NCBI GenBank assembly: GCA_964641965.1
Contig: CAZXLD010000042.1
Span: 1 to 45,527 of the forward strand
DNA: 45,527 bases
Origin: JAJDFU01 sp964641965
GTDB lineage: Bacteria > Bacteroidota > Bacteroidia > Chitinophagales > Saprospiraceae
Direction of reading: 5' to 3'
Within the stretch, counting starts at the first letter, position 1, and every line of letters starts with the position of its first letter. The position numbers and the translations under genes were made by a program. Under the pieces are notes generated by a model. The model saw only the letters and a program-made list of their open reading frames with translations. It was not told where the DNA came from and did not search any database. Of this stretch, positions 1 to 8,835 are shown piece after piece.

Positions 1-1
1 C

Positions 2-58
2 TCTTATGGTCGTATACTTGGCGCCTTCTTCGAGATCTTAGCGGTAAAAGGTGGGTAA
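2..58 (+). CDS. possible C-terminal end of an upstream gene (partial)
   Basis: An open frame enters from the left edge and ends at TAA 56-58, giving only 18 codons that read like an ordinary protein C terminus (ending AVKGG). Nothing identifies a family. The stop lies inside the loop of the hairpin at 43-71. It could equally be non-coding; only the sequence to the left would decide. Confidence 0.22.
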   Translation, partial: SYGRILGAFFEILAVKGG

Positions 59-71
59 TTTCCATTTTACC
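43..71. terminator. inverted repeat, candidate bidirectional terminator
   Basis: Perfect 7-bp arms GGTAAAA (43-49) and TTTTACC (65-71) enclose a 15-nt loop. The repeat lies 45 bp beyond the stop of the minus-strand AraC gene and near the end of a possible plus-strand gene, the usual place for a terminator shared by convergent genes. The stem is AT-rich and has no clear T-tract, so the call is tentative. Confidence 0.33.
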
Positions 72-115
72 CTGATTGTGGGCACGGAGAGGCAGAAGCC
101 GAAAAATATCGACAA

Positions 116-982
116 TCAACCGGACGCCGCTTGCTGAAACGCACTGGGCGTTTGCTGAAAGTGGGACTTAAAGGTCTGGATAAAATGCGAAACATTTTCA
201 TAGCCGACTTGGAGCGCCACTGATGAAACCGGATAATCCGGTTCCTGAAGAAGTTCTTTCGCTTTCTCCAGCCGCTTTCGAATCAACCACTGATTGGGCG
301 GCAGGCCAAAGCGCTGTTTGAATTCCCGCCGAAAGGTGGATTCACTCCGTCCACTCAAGTAGGCATAATCCGGAATGGTAAGCGGCTTATCGAAATGGGC
401 CTCCATAAGTTGCCGGATGTTTCGATTCTTTTTTTGATCCAGGCTGTGCAAAAATTGAAATATGGAGGCTGCTTCAGGCCCTTGTTTGAACAGCAAAAAG
501 AGTTCCTGCAATTTGACCTGTATCCAGGCTGGATCTACCTGATTGAGCAGTTGGAGTTGGATTTCAAATTGAAGGAAAAAGTGAGCCACCAGTTCTGGAC
601 ATGGAATTTCCAACATAGGCGTTGGCTCTGCTCTGGTACTACTCTTTTGAGGGTGTTCTTGAAGTAATTCCTTTAAAAAACGTTGATTCAGGAAAATGAG
701 ATAAGCCTGGAATCCTTTTGAACTGGATACCAGATCGTTAATCGTGTAGATCCCTTTTCGATAAATGCTTAAGTGCCCTTCCCGGACCGCCTGTTCTTCC
801 CCATCGTAGGTTTCTATGCGTTGGTTTCCTGTCAATACCCAGCTAATCACGGGCATGGAAATGTAGCTGTGCCTGTTCAGGGCCGAAGCTTCTAAATTCT
901 TTTTAAGGAATAACAGGTTAGAACTAGTGTACAGAGTTGTTACGAATGGAGCATCCGACAATTTGGCAGGGATACTAAGCAA
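116..982 (-). CDS. AraC/XylS family transcriptional regulator
   Basis: A 288-aa cytoplasmic DNA-binding regulator. The last ~100 residues (about 188-288) form the double helix-turn-helix domain of the AraC family: a first helix-turn-helix around LTIPDYAYLSGRSESTFRREF and a second around YPVSSVALQVGYENVSHF, ending in the family's PSAF signature. The N-terminal ~180 residues are the effector or dimerisation part and resemble the cupin-like AraC_N type; no ligand can be named. The only plausible start in this frame is TTG at 982, because an in-frame stop lies a few codons upstream and the first internal ATG would remove a large part of the N domain. The gene is monocistronic. Its target is unknown; no palindrome in its own upstream region is convincing as an operator. 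Confidence 0.9.
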   Translation of the reverse strand: MLSIPAKLSDAPFVTTLYTSSNLLFLKKNLEASALNRHSYISMPVISWVLTGNQRIETYDGEEQAVREGHLSIYRKGIYTINDLVSSSKGFQAYLIFLNQRFLKELLQEHPQKSSTRAEPTPMLEIPCPELVAHFFLQFEIQLQLLNQVDPAWIQVKLQELFLLFKQGPEAASIFQFLHSLDQKKNRNIRQLMEAHFDKPLTIPDYAYLSGRSESTFRREFKQRFGLPPNQWLIRKRLEKAKELLQEPDYPVSSVALQVGYENVSHFIQTFKSHFQQTPSAFQQAASG

Positions 983-1134
983 TGCAATACACTTTTATAC
1001 GGTTTTAAAAAAGGATGTCCTATCCATGATTATCTGTTATTTCGTAACAGTAAACCCGGATGATAGACTAAGATGGTCTAAAAATACTGGATACGAAAAT
1101 GGTTGGATTCCTACTCAAATGTAAAAGTAGGAGC

Positions 1135-1151
1135 TAGATGGAATTCATCTA
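1135..1151. terminator. short perfect inverted repeat downstream of the membrane-protein gene
   Basis: TAGATG (1135-1140) and CATCTA (1146-1151) flank a 5-nt loop. It lies 77 bp past the stop of the minus-strand gene at 1228-1791 and about 150 bp upstream of the AraC start, so it could be a weak terminator or a regulator site. The rest of 983-1227 shows nothing else recognisable. Confidence 0.28.
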
Positions 1152-1227
1152 ACAGGCTTAACATGCTTCATTTCCTTTCACTATAGGGAAACCACCCAAA
1201 TTCGCCTTCCTGCTAGGTCCCATACCT

Positions 1228-1791
1228 TCAACCAAACAAGCGGATGTGGTTCTTTCGTTTGATAAACCAGGTAATTGCCGCAGGGATCAGGATCAGGAAG
1301 ATTAAACTGGTTAGTATACTTTTCCAAACGGTGATTTGGCTGAGAAAGGCGATTTGGTCAGGATCGTTAGTGGGATAGTTATTCAGTAATTGAAGGATGC
1401 CTATGTTCTCCGTATAATCCAGGATGGTTACTACAAAGGGTAGGAAACAGAGTAAAAAAATGGGACTTTCTTCAGGAGCTAATTTTTTCAGGACATAAGC
1501 CATAAGCAAAGAAAAAGATAATCCAAATAGAATTGGGTACAGCATATCTACCGGGATTTGCTGGACCCTGTAAGCTCTGCGTCCTTCTGGCCCCAATTTT
1601 TCCAGTAGGGACTCTACGTAGGCAACATCATAACCGAACGGCATGACATCTAACAATTGAAGATTATTAGCATAAGCACTTACAGAGGGGATCGTCACCA
1701 GGATCATGTAGGCATACACGAGTTGGGTCAGGATAAACAAGAAGAGTGTTTTCCATCCAGTCGCATGTTTCCGAACCAAGGGGGCGATCAT
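1228..1791 (-). CDS. four-helix integral membrane protein, unknown function
   Basis: A 187-aa protein with four predicted membrane segments, roughly residues 14-36, 86-104, 110-130 and 156-177. A ~45-residue extracytoplasmic loop lies between helices 1 and 2 and carries a FGYDVAYVESLLEKLG stretch. The C terminus is short and basic (IKRKN). Starts at ATG 1791. I do not recognise the family. The fold size is like small DoxX- or DUF-type membrane proteins, but no signature motif is visible. It is monocistronic and faces a divergent methyltransferase gene across 147 bp, so the two may share a promoter region. Confidence 0.75.
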   Translation of the reverse strand: MIAPLVRKHATGWKTLFLFILTQLVYAYMILVTIPSVSAYANNLQLLDVMPFGYDVAYVESLLEKLGPEGRRAYRVQQIPVDMLYPILFGLSFSLLMAYVLKKLAPEESPIFLLCFLPFVVTILDYTENIGILQLLNNYPTNDPDQIAFLSQITVWKSILTSLIFLILIPAAITWFIKRKNHIRLFG

Positions 1792-1938
1792 GATGACGGT
1801 TAATTTAAAGCTTACAAAAATATCAACTTTCCGAGTGGGAAGTTATAAACGGATGTGGCCGTTTAGGTAACGGTAGAATCTATTTATTAGATAGCGTACC
1901 TTTATTGGATTGGTTTTTGCGAATGAACTAACTTTCAC

Positions 1939-2553
1939 ATGGGCCTCTACCAAAAACACATCTTACCGAAGATCACAGATTGTGCTTGTCAACAGAAGCC
2001 GGCCCGGTACCAACGTAAAAAAATCGTTCCGCATGCTCGTGGACGGGTACTTGAGCTTGGGATTGGAAGTGGCTTGAATCTTCCTTTTTACGATCTCGAT
2101 CAGGTCACACACATTTGGGGCATAGAACCTTCAGCTGAAATGTTGGAAATGGCTACCAGCCGGGCCCATGCGGTGCAAGTTGAAATAGAATTTTTTCAAA
2201 CAGGAGCCGAACAGATTCCATTGGAGGCCGGAGCGGTCGATACGATCGTTACGACCTACACCTTGTGTACTATTCCAGATTTAAACACCGCCTTCCAGGA
2301 AATGCGTCGAGTACTTAATCCAAATGGACAAATCCTATTCTGCGAACACGGAAAAGCCCCGGATGCTGCCGTCCGCCGCTGGCAAAATTTTGTTCAGCCG
2401 GTCTGGAAGATCTGTGGTGGCGGTTGCCATCTCAATCGGGATATTCCTGCCCTCTTGGAAGGAGGAGGCTTTTCCATCCAGCAGATGGATACAATGTACA
2501 TCCCGGGTTGGAAGCCCGCAAGCTTTAATTATTGGGGGCGGGCTATTCTCTGA
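1939..2553 (+). CDS. class I SAM-dependent methyltransferase (METTL7/UbiE-like)
   Basis: A 204-aa soluble methyltransferase. Motif I for S-adenosylmethionine binding is clear: LELGIGSGLN at residues 38-46. It is followed by the acidic residue of motif II (GIEPSAEML) and a motif IV/post-I region (VDTIVTTYTLCTIPD). The C-terminal half holds EMRRVLNPNGQILFCEHG and a Cys/Gly-rich GGGCHLNRD stretch, typical of the group containing human METTL7A/B thiol methyltransferases and bacterial type-11 methyltransferases. A small-molecule or thiol substrate is likely but cannot be read from sequence. The start ATG 1939 gives a full-length domain. It is monocistronic, with a hairpin about 94 bp after the stop. 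Confidence 0.88.
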   Translation: MGLYQKHILPKITDCACQQKPARYQRKKIVPHARGRVLELGIGSGLNLPFYDLDQVTHIWGIEPSAEMLEMATSRAHAVQVEIEFFQTGAEQIPLEAGAVDTIVTTYTLCTIPDLNTAFQEMRRVLNPNGQILFCEHGKAPDAAVRRWQNFVQPVWKICGGGCHLNRDIPALLEGGGFSIQQMDTMYIPGWKPASFNYWGRAIL

Positions 2554-2646
2554 TGGTGTTATATAATTGTACTTTACTTTTTAGAAGTAATATGAGATAA
2601 CAGAAAAAGTCTCTGTCATCATTTAATCTGTCTCCCCAAAAGCATT

Positions 2647-2700
2647 TCCCAATACGGTCAACTCTAATTGGAGAATATTGGGATGTACTTTTTCATTTTT
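2647..2700 (+). terminator. likely intrinsic terminator of the methyltransferase gene
   Basis: Perfect 8-bp arms TCCCAATA (2647-2654) and TATTGGGA (2676-2683) with a small inner CTC/GAG stem, followed within 5 nt by a T-rich run (CTTTTTCATTTTT). Position between the methyltransferase stop and the next gene supports termination; the 21-nt loop is longer than usual. Confidence 0.5.
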
Positions 2701-2745
2701 CCTAATTTGCCTACGAATTTACATGCCCCCTAAAATCATCAATTC

Positions 2746-3384
2746 ATGAAACGTCTATTAGTCCTAATTGTATTCGTATTTATGGGTTCCTTTACCACTT
2801 TTGCCCAGGTTCGGCTAAATGGCTATGCGGCTTATGTCTTTGACGATAGCTTTGATAACCGCTTCAGCAACACCAGCTATTTCTCCGGAAAAATAATAGG
2901 TGGACTACAATGGGGTGTAGGGGTAGAATATATGGCAAGAGACGAACTTGGTATTGAACTGATGTATTTCCGACAAGATACAGAGGCGCCCATTCGATAC
3001 TGGCGAGGAGGAGATGTTTCAGATGTTTTAGATGTGGGTATTAATTACATTCTGTTGGGTGGGAATTATTACCTTCCAACAGGTACCGTTTTTGAACCCT
3101 TTGGGAGCATTCAAGCAGGGATGGTCATCTATGACAACAAGAACCCAGAGGTTGGAGAGCCAACTAGCGCTACCAAATTTGCCTGGGGCGGTAGATTAGG
3201 GACCAATATTTGGCTCTTTGGCCCGCTGGGTTTAAAAGTTCAAGCCCAATTACACTCAGCGGTACAATCGGTAGGCGGTGGATTTTATTTCGGAACCGGT
3301 GGTGTCGGCGCCGGCGTGAATACTTTTTCCACTTTATTCCAATTTGGTTTGGGAGGAGGTGTTACGCTGCGTTTTGGAAATTAA
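2746..3384 (+). CDS. secreted outer-membrane beta-barrel protein
   Basis: A 212-aa protein with a Sec signal peptide (MKRLLVLIVFVFMGSFTTFA, cleavage before QV). Alternating hydrophobic/polar strands rich in Gly and aromatic residues follow, and the protein ends in a strand closing with F-G-N (VTLRFGN). This is the pattern of an 8-stranded outer-membrane barrel of the OmpW/OMP_b-brl type. Gly-rich turns (GGGFYFGTGGVGAG) lie near residues 175-190. The ligand or role is unknown. Starts at ATG 2746. It is a stand-alone gene and is not closely similar to the duplicated barrel at 15.6/19.1 kb. Confidence 0.8.
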   Translation: MKRLLVLIVFVFMGSFTTFAQVRLNGYAAYVFDDSFDNRFSNTSYFSGKIIGGLQWGVGVEYMARDELGIELMYFRQDTEAPIRYWRGGDVSDVLDVGINYILLGGNYYLPTGTVFEPFGSIQAGMVIYDNKNPEVGEPTSATKFAWGGRLGTNIWLFGPLGLKVQAQLHSAVQSVGGGFYFGTGGVGAGVNTFSTLFQFGLGGGVTLRFGN

Positions 3385-3642
3385 GGCATCTGTGTGACAA
3401 GAGGCTTACACGGAGCTAATTTAATGGAGGATATACAAGAAAGATCTTGCTTCTATTATTTGGCAAACAGCCTACTTAGCTCTTTGACCTCTGAGCAATG
3501 AATTTCCTTTATAGCCTTTCAATTTCTTCGATTGGATACGCTACCTAACTAGCCAGAGAAAGTGGGCGCCGAGAAATAAAAATTGTAATTCAATATATTG
3601 ACCTCGATAGTCATTTGTTCAACTTATTCTAAATGCATGTTT

Positions 3643-4218
3643 ATGAGATTTTTTACTAACCTATCCTTGGTTGCCTTGACCTTGGTTTTGTGGAATTGCA
3701 GTTCCATAAAGGTACAATCGGATAAAGATCCTTCTGTCGACTTTTCTGCTTACAAAACCTACCAGTACTACGGCTGGGCAGAAGAAAGTGACAAAATCTT
3801 GAATGACTTGGACAAACGCAGAATTGAAACTGCTTTCGCTGAGGAGTTCCAGAAGAGGGGCATGCGATTGGTCGAGGAAGGCGGTGATGCGGTGGTAGCT
3901 TTGTTTATTGTAGTGAATACAGAGACCTCAACTACAGCCTATACCAACCACTATGGTATGGGAGGTTATGGATATGGTGGCTATCGCTGGGGCGGCGGTT
4001 GGGGTATGGGTATGGGCCAGTCCACTACCACTTATTCCGAAAACCAGTATGATGTTGGTACCCTTGTTTGCGATGTATTTGATGCAGAACGCAAAGAATT
4101 GATCTGGCAAAGTGTAGGATCGGGGACGGTTTCTGATAATCGGGAGAAACGTGCTTCAAATATTCCAAAAGCCGTAGGAAAAATAATGGCCGAGTATCCC
4201 ATTTCACCTACAGATTGA
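3643..4218 (+). CDS. DUF4136 lipoprotein
   Basis: A 191-aa lipoprotein when started at ATG 3643. This start gives a clean signal MRFFTNLSLVALTLVLWNC with lipidated Cys19; the longer frame from TTG 3598 would bury it. The mature part matches DUF4136 features: the opening DPSVDFSAYKTYQYYGW, the helix RRIETAFAEEFQKRGM, and a late beta region YDVGTLVCDVFDAERKELIWQ. Between these lies a Gly/Tyr/Trp/Met-rich segment (about residues 105-130) that looks flexible and is common in Bacteroidota members. Function is not established for the family; the mature protein is predicted to be anchored in the outer membrane. Single gene. Confidence 0.85.
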   Translation: MRFFTNLSLVALTLVLWNCSSIKVQSDKDPSVDFSAYKTYQYYGWAEESDKILNDLDKRRIETAFAEEFQKRGMRLVEEGGDAVVALFIVVNTETSTTAYTNHYGMGGYGYGGYRWGGGWGMGMGQSTTTYSENQYDVGTLVCDVFDAERKELIWQSVGSGTVSDNREKRASNIPKAVGKIMAEYPISPTD

Positions 4219-4223
4219 TGATC

Positions 4224-4243
4224 CCATTTTCAATTTAAAATGG
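4224..4243. terminator. AT-rich hairpin between convergent genes
   Basis: CCATTTT (4224-4230) and AAAATGG (4237-4243) form a perfect 7-bp stem with a 6-nt loop just 5 bp after the DUF4136 stop. It sits between convergent genes and may end transcription from either side; the stem is weak. Confidence 0.35.
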
Positions 4244-4386
4244 TATTATCTCTCAAGCTGCAATCGCCAGATCCATTGCTGCTCTAGGTAGGGTAGCCGG
4301 CCAAATGTATGTGGCTGTAATTGTCGTTTTATTAGGGGGCAAATTTGCATCCGCCGACAATATCTGAAAAGCTAAGAAAGCGCCTG

Positions 4387-5310
4387 CTAACCTACCATTT
4401 CCCTTTTCCTTTCCCGACGCCGTTGCCTTCTGCTCTTTCTGGGTTTGCCCGACAGGTCCGTTCCGCCTCCATTGCCCAATGCAGAAGTTCGAGTCCAGAG
4501 GTAATCGATCAATTCCTGACGGTCTTCGTAAGTTTCCATTTCTTGATAAGAGATGGGATCACCGATCTCTACCCGTATGGTTTTGCCTCGTTTGTTGGTG
4601 ATTTCATACAGGAGCAATCCCAACCTCAAGTTCATACTAAACTTGCTAACGAATTGGAACAGTTTACTATTCTGACCATGAAAATACATGGGAACCACCG
4701 TACACTTGGTCTCGTGGATTCGCGTGCAAATAAATTTGCGCCAGGGCAGTTCCTGTACAGGCCCCTTAAAGGAAAGCGCCGTGGCAACCGCTCCGGAGGG
4801 AAAAATAGCGAGCACTTCCCCCTTGTTCAACCGCTCGGTAGTCAGGCGTTTGGTCTCCAGGTTCGTCTCCATTGCCTCCTTGTTTCCTCTAAAATCCACC
4901 GGCAACAAATGCCCCTCCATGATCGGCTCATGAGAAAGTACTTCATTTACCAGGAGAAAGAAATCCTTCCTTGCCCGGGTGACCAAATGACACAGGATAG
5001 CTCCATCTACTACACCAAAGGGATGATTGGCCACAAAGATCACAGGGCCGGTTTTTGGAAATTTATCCACCTGGATCTGGTCGTAATCTACTCCAATATC
5101 AAGTTTTCCTAACGCCTCACCCCATACATCCCAAGGATCTATTTCTCCTTCGTGGAGTTCATCATAAATCTTTTGGAGCTTTTTCTTACCCGTAACCTGC
5201 TCAACGGTCCGTATAATGAATCGCTTAAACTTGGAATCATGAGGGCTTGCATAACTAAAGTCTTTTCCTGCGTAGCCTTTCTTGTTCGATTCGGCATTTT
5301 GCATAGGCAT
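4387..5310 (-). CDS. PlsC-type phospholipid/glycerolipid acyltransferase
   Basis: A 307-aa acyltransferase. The catalytic His/Asp motif is NHPFGVVD at residues 95-102 (the His-X5-Asp form seen in OlsA/hemolysin-like branches rather than canonical His-X4-Asp). The substrate-binding motif FPSGAV is near 168, followed by a VVPMYF motif. No long transmembrane helix is obvious, so it is probably a peripheral membrane enzyme moving acyl chains onto a lyso- or amino-lipid. The C terminus is strikingly basic (many Arg/Lys after about residue 288), plausibly for membrane contact. It could be a glycine-lipid/ornithine-lipid O-acyltransferase (GlsA/OlsA type), but the usual GNAT partner is not adjacent. 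Single gene. Confidence 0.85.
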   Translation of the reverse strand: MPMQNAESNKKGYAGKDFSYASPHDSKFKRFIIRTVEQVTGKKKLQKIYDELHEGEIDPWDVWGEALGKLDIGVDYDQIQVDKFPKTGPVIFVANHPFGVVDGAILCHLVTRARKDFFLLVNEVLSHEPIMEGHLLPVDFRGNKEAMETNLETKRLTTERLNKGEVLAIFPSGAVATALSFKGPVQELPWRKFICTRIHETKCTVVPMYFHGQNSKLFQFVSKFSMNLRLGLLLYEITNKRGKTIRVEIGDPISYQEMETYEDRQELIDYLWTRTSALGNGGGTDLSGKPRKSRRQRRRERKREMVG

Positions 5311-5636
5311 TGGAATTGCTGTTTCTTAAACGGCCTTGCAGCTGGGCAAGATCTGTTGACTGGTAAAAATACGGCAAATTGAGTGATTGGTAGCTGAAGA
5401 TCTAGACCAACTGCAGGCTAAGGAGAACAGAATAGAACCGCCAATAGATGAATGGTAAATAGTCCTTGCCCATTCCATCTGGTTTCAGCTAACGGCCTGG
5501 GAACATGCCAAAAGCACTGGCATCAGTTGATAAAGGCCTTTTGCGATCGTCGCACAAACACCACTTTTGATTTTTATCAGTTCACTCAAAGCTGCACCTG
5601 GTCTTACTCCAGTTAGGCTTTTCTATAATTTTCGTT
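5311..5636. other. gene-free stretch
   Basis: 326 bp between the acyltransferase start and the end of the MscS-like gene. It must hold the acyltransferase promoter. I see no supported gene, RNA or repeat beyond a short palindrome TGCGA-tcg-TCGCA near 5540. Confidence 0.5.
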
Positions 5637-8243
5637 CTACGTTTTTGGATCGACCGATTTGGTTTTTTCCTTTCTCGCTTTCGTAGTTGAGGTCTCTTTA
5701 GATGGACTGGACTTCATGGAACCACTCCCGTTATCTGGCTGTTGAGGCTTTTGGTCTTTAGAGGTTTGGGTAGCTAATTGGTCGCTCGTTACCTGAATAT
5801 CCTGCTTCGGAACTGGTGTTTGATAACCGGCCTCTCGCAAAGCCCGATACACCATGGTCCGTACTTCTGTACCCAAGGTGAAAATATCGTCTGCGTTTCC
5901 GATCCAGAAATACAGTTTGATCTCCATGGCGCTGGTACCGATCCCTTCGAAGTTGAGGTAAGGGCCGGGCCTGGACAAGACATTGGGATGAGCAGAAGCA
6001 GCTCGAATCAATATCTTACCTACTTCCTCCGGATCGCTTTCAAAGGGCACGCGAACATCCACTTTGACTCGGCGCCGTTTGTCGGATTTTGTCCAGTTGA
6101 CCAAGGGGTTGGCCAGCAGGCTTCCGTTGGGTACAACCACATCAGACCCATCCCAACTGCGAACAGTGCTTGCGCGCAAACCAATATCTGTTACGCGTCC
6201 GGAAACCTCCGGCAGGTCGATAATATCTCCGATTTTGATGGGGCGTTCCAAGGCCAGTATGATACCGGAGAGGAAATTATTAACTACTTGTTGCAATCCA
6301 AATCCAATACCCACGCCAAGAGCCCCCACTGCAATGGCTACCTTTTCGAGATCGATCCCAAGAGCACCTATCGCAAATACAAATCCAATAATGGAAAAGG
6401 TAAATCGTACCATTAAGGAGATCGTATTGGGAACTCCTTCGTTCAGTTTGACTCTGGGAAATACCTCTTTATCCAGAATGTATCGGACAAATTTTGAAGT
6501 CCAATTAGTTACTTGAAGGATCAGGAAAAAGCTGATTATTGCACCTAACGAAATACTGACATTGCCTATAGTGAGTGGAGAGTTTAAGATGTTGTCGGCA
6601 GTAGAGACGATGACCTTTCGGATGGATAATAGATCGGCCGTTAAATACAACCACAACAGAAGCGCTACAAAACTGAGAATCCGTTTAGTCCAATGTAATA
6701 CAGTTTCACTATCGTCCCTCAGGATATTCGATTTATCGTGTAATGGTCCAAGTGCCAACATGAATAACAGGGAACGAAAAAGTATGACCGCCTCATTCAA
6801 AATGATAAAAGAGAGATAAGAGCCAAGCATGGCTCTACAAAGTAATTGTGCCAGCTGAATACTCCCCATAATCGTACCAATGAGGGCAAGGGTACCGATC
6901 CCAATAAAGAAATTGACAATCAGCGGTAAGAGATTGAACCAAGTCGCATTATAGTTCCGAATTGCTCTGTTATTTCTTCTATAGGTGAATAATCGAGCAA
7001 GTGCACCCAGGCTTACCAAAAGAAGCAGGACCCGGTGAAGAATCGGGAATTGACGGACCGGGGTCAACAACAAAAAGGCCATGTAAAACAGTGCTATTAT
7101 CCCCACTTCCCACCACTTTCGTTCCGGGTCAATTCTCCAATACAGAAAACAAACCGGGATGATCATGTAAGCGGCAAAGGCTTGCCCCAGTTCACTTGGA
7201 AGGGAGAAAAACAGTTCTACCATAAACCAGGTGATCACCAGGGTTGAAAATATTGGGTAACTCAGTAACGTACTGGCTGGGGCAAGTTCCTCCTGATAGT
7301 GCACATCTAATTTTTCTTTTTTGGACCGCAGATAAAAGATGAGCAATAAAAGGGTGGTACTAAAGCCCAATAAAAAAAGAGGAAGGTTTGGATGGGTACG
7401 TCTATAGCCAGCCCAAATATTAGATTCTATAGCGAATATTTTGGTAAACTCTTCAATCTGGGTTGGCTCTACCAGGGTATCCTGAAATAGTTTCCAAATG
7501 GGTGGACGATCCGGAAGCCAGATCTGATTAACTACATCATCAATTCTGGTTTTGATCAAAATTTGGACCTGATTTATTTTATCCAAAGTTACGTTTAGCT
7601 CGCTTTGAACGGATTGCAGGTAATTTCTATGGCTCCTCAATGCAGTTTGAGTAGTCCGAAGATCGGATTGTAGCGTAGTAATATTCTCACTCATCCGTTG
7701 GCGAATCTCAAGTTCTTCGGGGCTTCCGCCTTCCACCACTTTCATTTCCTGCTCCAACGAATCGAGGGTCAATGACCAGGAGGCCTGCAGGAAATTGAGT
7801 TCAAGGTCCGAATTTTGTGCATCGGCTGTCCAGCCCTGGATTTGGGTCTTTTTGGCTTCCAATCGGCTTTTGATGAGCTGGACTTCCTGCTCTTCCTTTT
7901 CCAATTGATCCAGCCGCCATAAGGTGTTCGAGTCACTGATGGCATCAATTTTAAACTGAAAGAGGGTATCCAGCTCGAGAAATTCCTGCTCCACGGGAAC
8001 CAATTCACTCCGTTGATCCTTTAGAGCTTCAACGTTCAGGATTAATTGCCTGGATTGGCTGGAATAATCAGCTACTTCTCCTATGGTAAAGACTCTTGGG
8101 ACGAGTTGGAGGCTATCTCTGGCAGGTGTATTGGTTTGGGCAATAGCTACTGAAGAGGCCAACCCTAGGATGCTTGAGATAAGTCCAAGCCGTATTACCG
8201 AAAATGGGTTTAAGAATAAATAGTGTTGAAGAGTTGATACCAT
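5637..8243 (-). CDS. large mechanosensitive channel of the MscS family
   Basis: An 868-aa inner-membrane channel of the MscK/MscM-like size class, which opens under membrane tension to release solutes. Order: N-terminal signal or first helix (residues ~1-35, ending AIA); a long charged, coiled-coil-prone periplasmic region (~40-250); about nine or ten membrane helices (~285-625); the pore helix and MscS core from ~630 (VGALGVGIGFGLQQ, then NNFLSGIILALERPIKIGDII); the beta domain with SWDGSDVVVPNG; a C-terminal alpha/beta domain to ~815; and a low-complexity Ser/Thr/Lys-rich tail of ~50 residues. The starting ATG 8243 is supported by the signal-like N terminus. Single gene. Confidence 0.93.
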   Translation of the reverse strand: MVSTLQHYLFLNPFSVIRLGLISSILGLASSVAIAQTNTPARDSLQLVPRVFTIGEVADYSSQSRQLILNVEALKDQRSELVPVEQEFLELDTLFQFKIDAISDSNTLWRLDQLEKEEQEVQLIKSRLEAKKTQIQGWTADAQNSDLELNFLQASWSLTLDSLEQEMKVVEGGSPEELEIRQRMSENITTLQSDLRTTQTALRSHRNYLQSVQSELNVTLDKINQVQILIKTRIDDVVNQIWLPDRPPIWKLFQDTLVEPTQIEEFTKIFAIESNIWAGYRRTHPNLPLFLLGFSTTLLLLIFYLRSKKEKLDVHYQEELAPASTLLSYPIFSTLVITWFMVELFFSLPSELGQAFAAYMIIPVCFLYWRIDPERKWWEVGIIALFYMAFLLLTPVRQFPILHRVLLLLVSLGALARLFTYRRNNRAIRNYNATWFNLLPLIVNFFIGIGTLALIGTIMGSIQLAQLLCRAMLGSYLSFIILNEAVILFRSLLFMLALGPLHDKSNILRDDSETVLHWTKRILSFVALLLWLYLTADLLSIRKVIVSTADNILNSPLTIGNVSISLGAIISFFLILQVTNWTSKFVRYILDKEVFPRVKLNEGVPNTISLMVRFTFSIIGFVFAIGALGIDLEKVAIAVGALGVGIGFGLQQVVNNFLSGIILALERPIKIGDIIDLPEVSGRVTDIGLRASTVRSWDGSDVVVPNGSLLANPLVNWTKSDKRRRVKVDVRVPFESDPEEVGKILIRAASAHPNVLSRPGPYLNFEGIGTSAMEIKLYFWIGNADDIFTLGTEVRTMVYRALREAGYQTPVPKQDIQVTSDQLATQTSKDQKPQQPDNGSGSMKSSPSKETSTTKARKEKTKSVDPKT

Positions 8244-8337
8244 TGACTACCGCAATATTCCAATACTATGATCCGGCTACTAAAATAGCGGTATTGAGCA
8301 GACTTTGTAATTCTATTTGGCGTGTAAAGTATTTAAG

Positions 8338-8835
8338 ATGATCCGATTATTGGAAGAAAAAGATCTGGATGCCTTTATCCGGGTCCGGTTAAACGGCCTG
8401 CGTCTGTTTCCGGCTTCGTTTGGAGCCTCCTTTGAAGACGGCGTTGATCGGGAATCTTTCCGTCAGGTACTGGCCACAAAACATGAACGAAACTTCATAA
8501 TGGGTGCCTTTGAGAAAGACAATCTGGTAGGGCTTGTGGGTTTTGTGCAGCATAAAAGCCCCAAAATGAAGCACAAGGGGATCATCTGGGGGGTATATGT
8601 GGAGCCAGACTACGGGGGGCAAGGTATTGGTCGGCAATTATTAAATGCTTGCCTGGATCGGATAACACACTTCCCTGAATTGCATTCGGTACAGTTAACC
8701 GTCAGCACCAAAGCCCCAAAGGCCAAAGCTCTTTATGAGAGCCTTGGGTTTGAGCCTTGGGGTATTGAGCCCGAGTGTCTGCTTGTCGGGGGTGAACTGA
8801 TCGATGAGATCCATATGTGGAAGAAGCTCGGTTAA
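8338..8835 (+). CDS. GNAT family N-acetyltransferase
   Basis: A 165-aa acetyl-CoA-dependent acyltransferase. Motif A for CoA binding is VEPDYGGQGIGRQLL (residues 88-102), preceded by the beta-4 strand IIWGVYV. Motif B is near SVQLTVSTKAPKAKALYESLGFE. ATG 8338 is preferred over the TTG seven codons upstream, because the domain begins directly at MIRLLEEKDLDAF. The acceptor substrate cannot be deduced. Its stop overlaps the stop of the convergent S9 peptidase gene: the plus-strand TAA (8833-8835) and the minus-strand stop (8832-8834) share three bases. Confidence 0.9.
   Translation: MIRLLEEKDLDAFIRVRLNGLRLFPASFGASFEDGVDRESFRQVLATKHERNFIMGAFEKDNLVGLVGFVQHKSPKMKHKGIIWGVYVEPDYGGQGIGRQLLNACLDRITHFPELHSVQLTVSTKAPKAKALYESLGFEPWGIEPECLLVGGELIDEIHMWKKLG

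Noticed and set aside
4345..5112. A 255-codon plus-strand open frame
   Set aside because: It lies inside the minus-strand acyltransferase gene, which has clear catalytic motifs; the plus-strand translation has no recognisable domain.
5778..6416. A 212-codon plus-strand open frame
   Set aside because: Antisense shadow of the MscS-like gene with no domain and a low-complexity translation.
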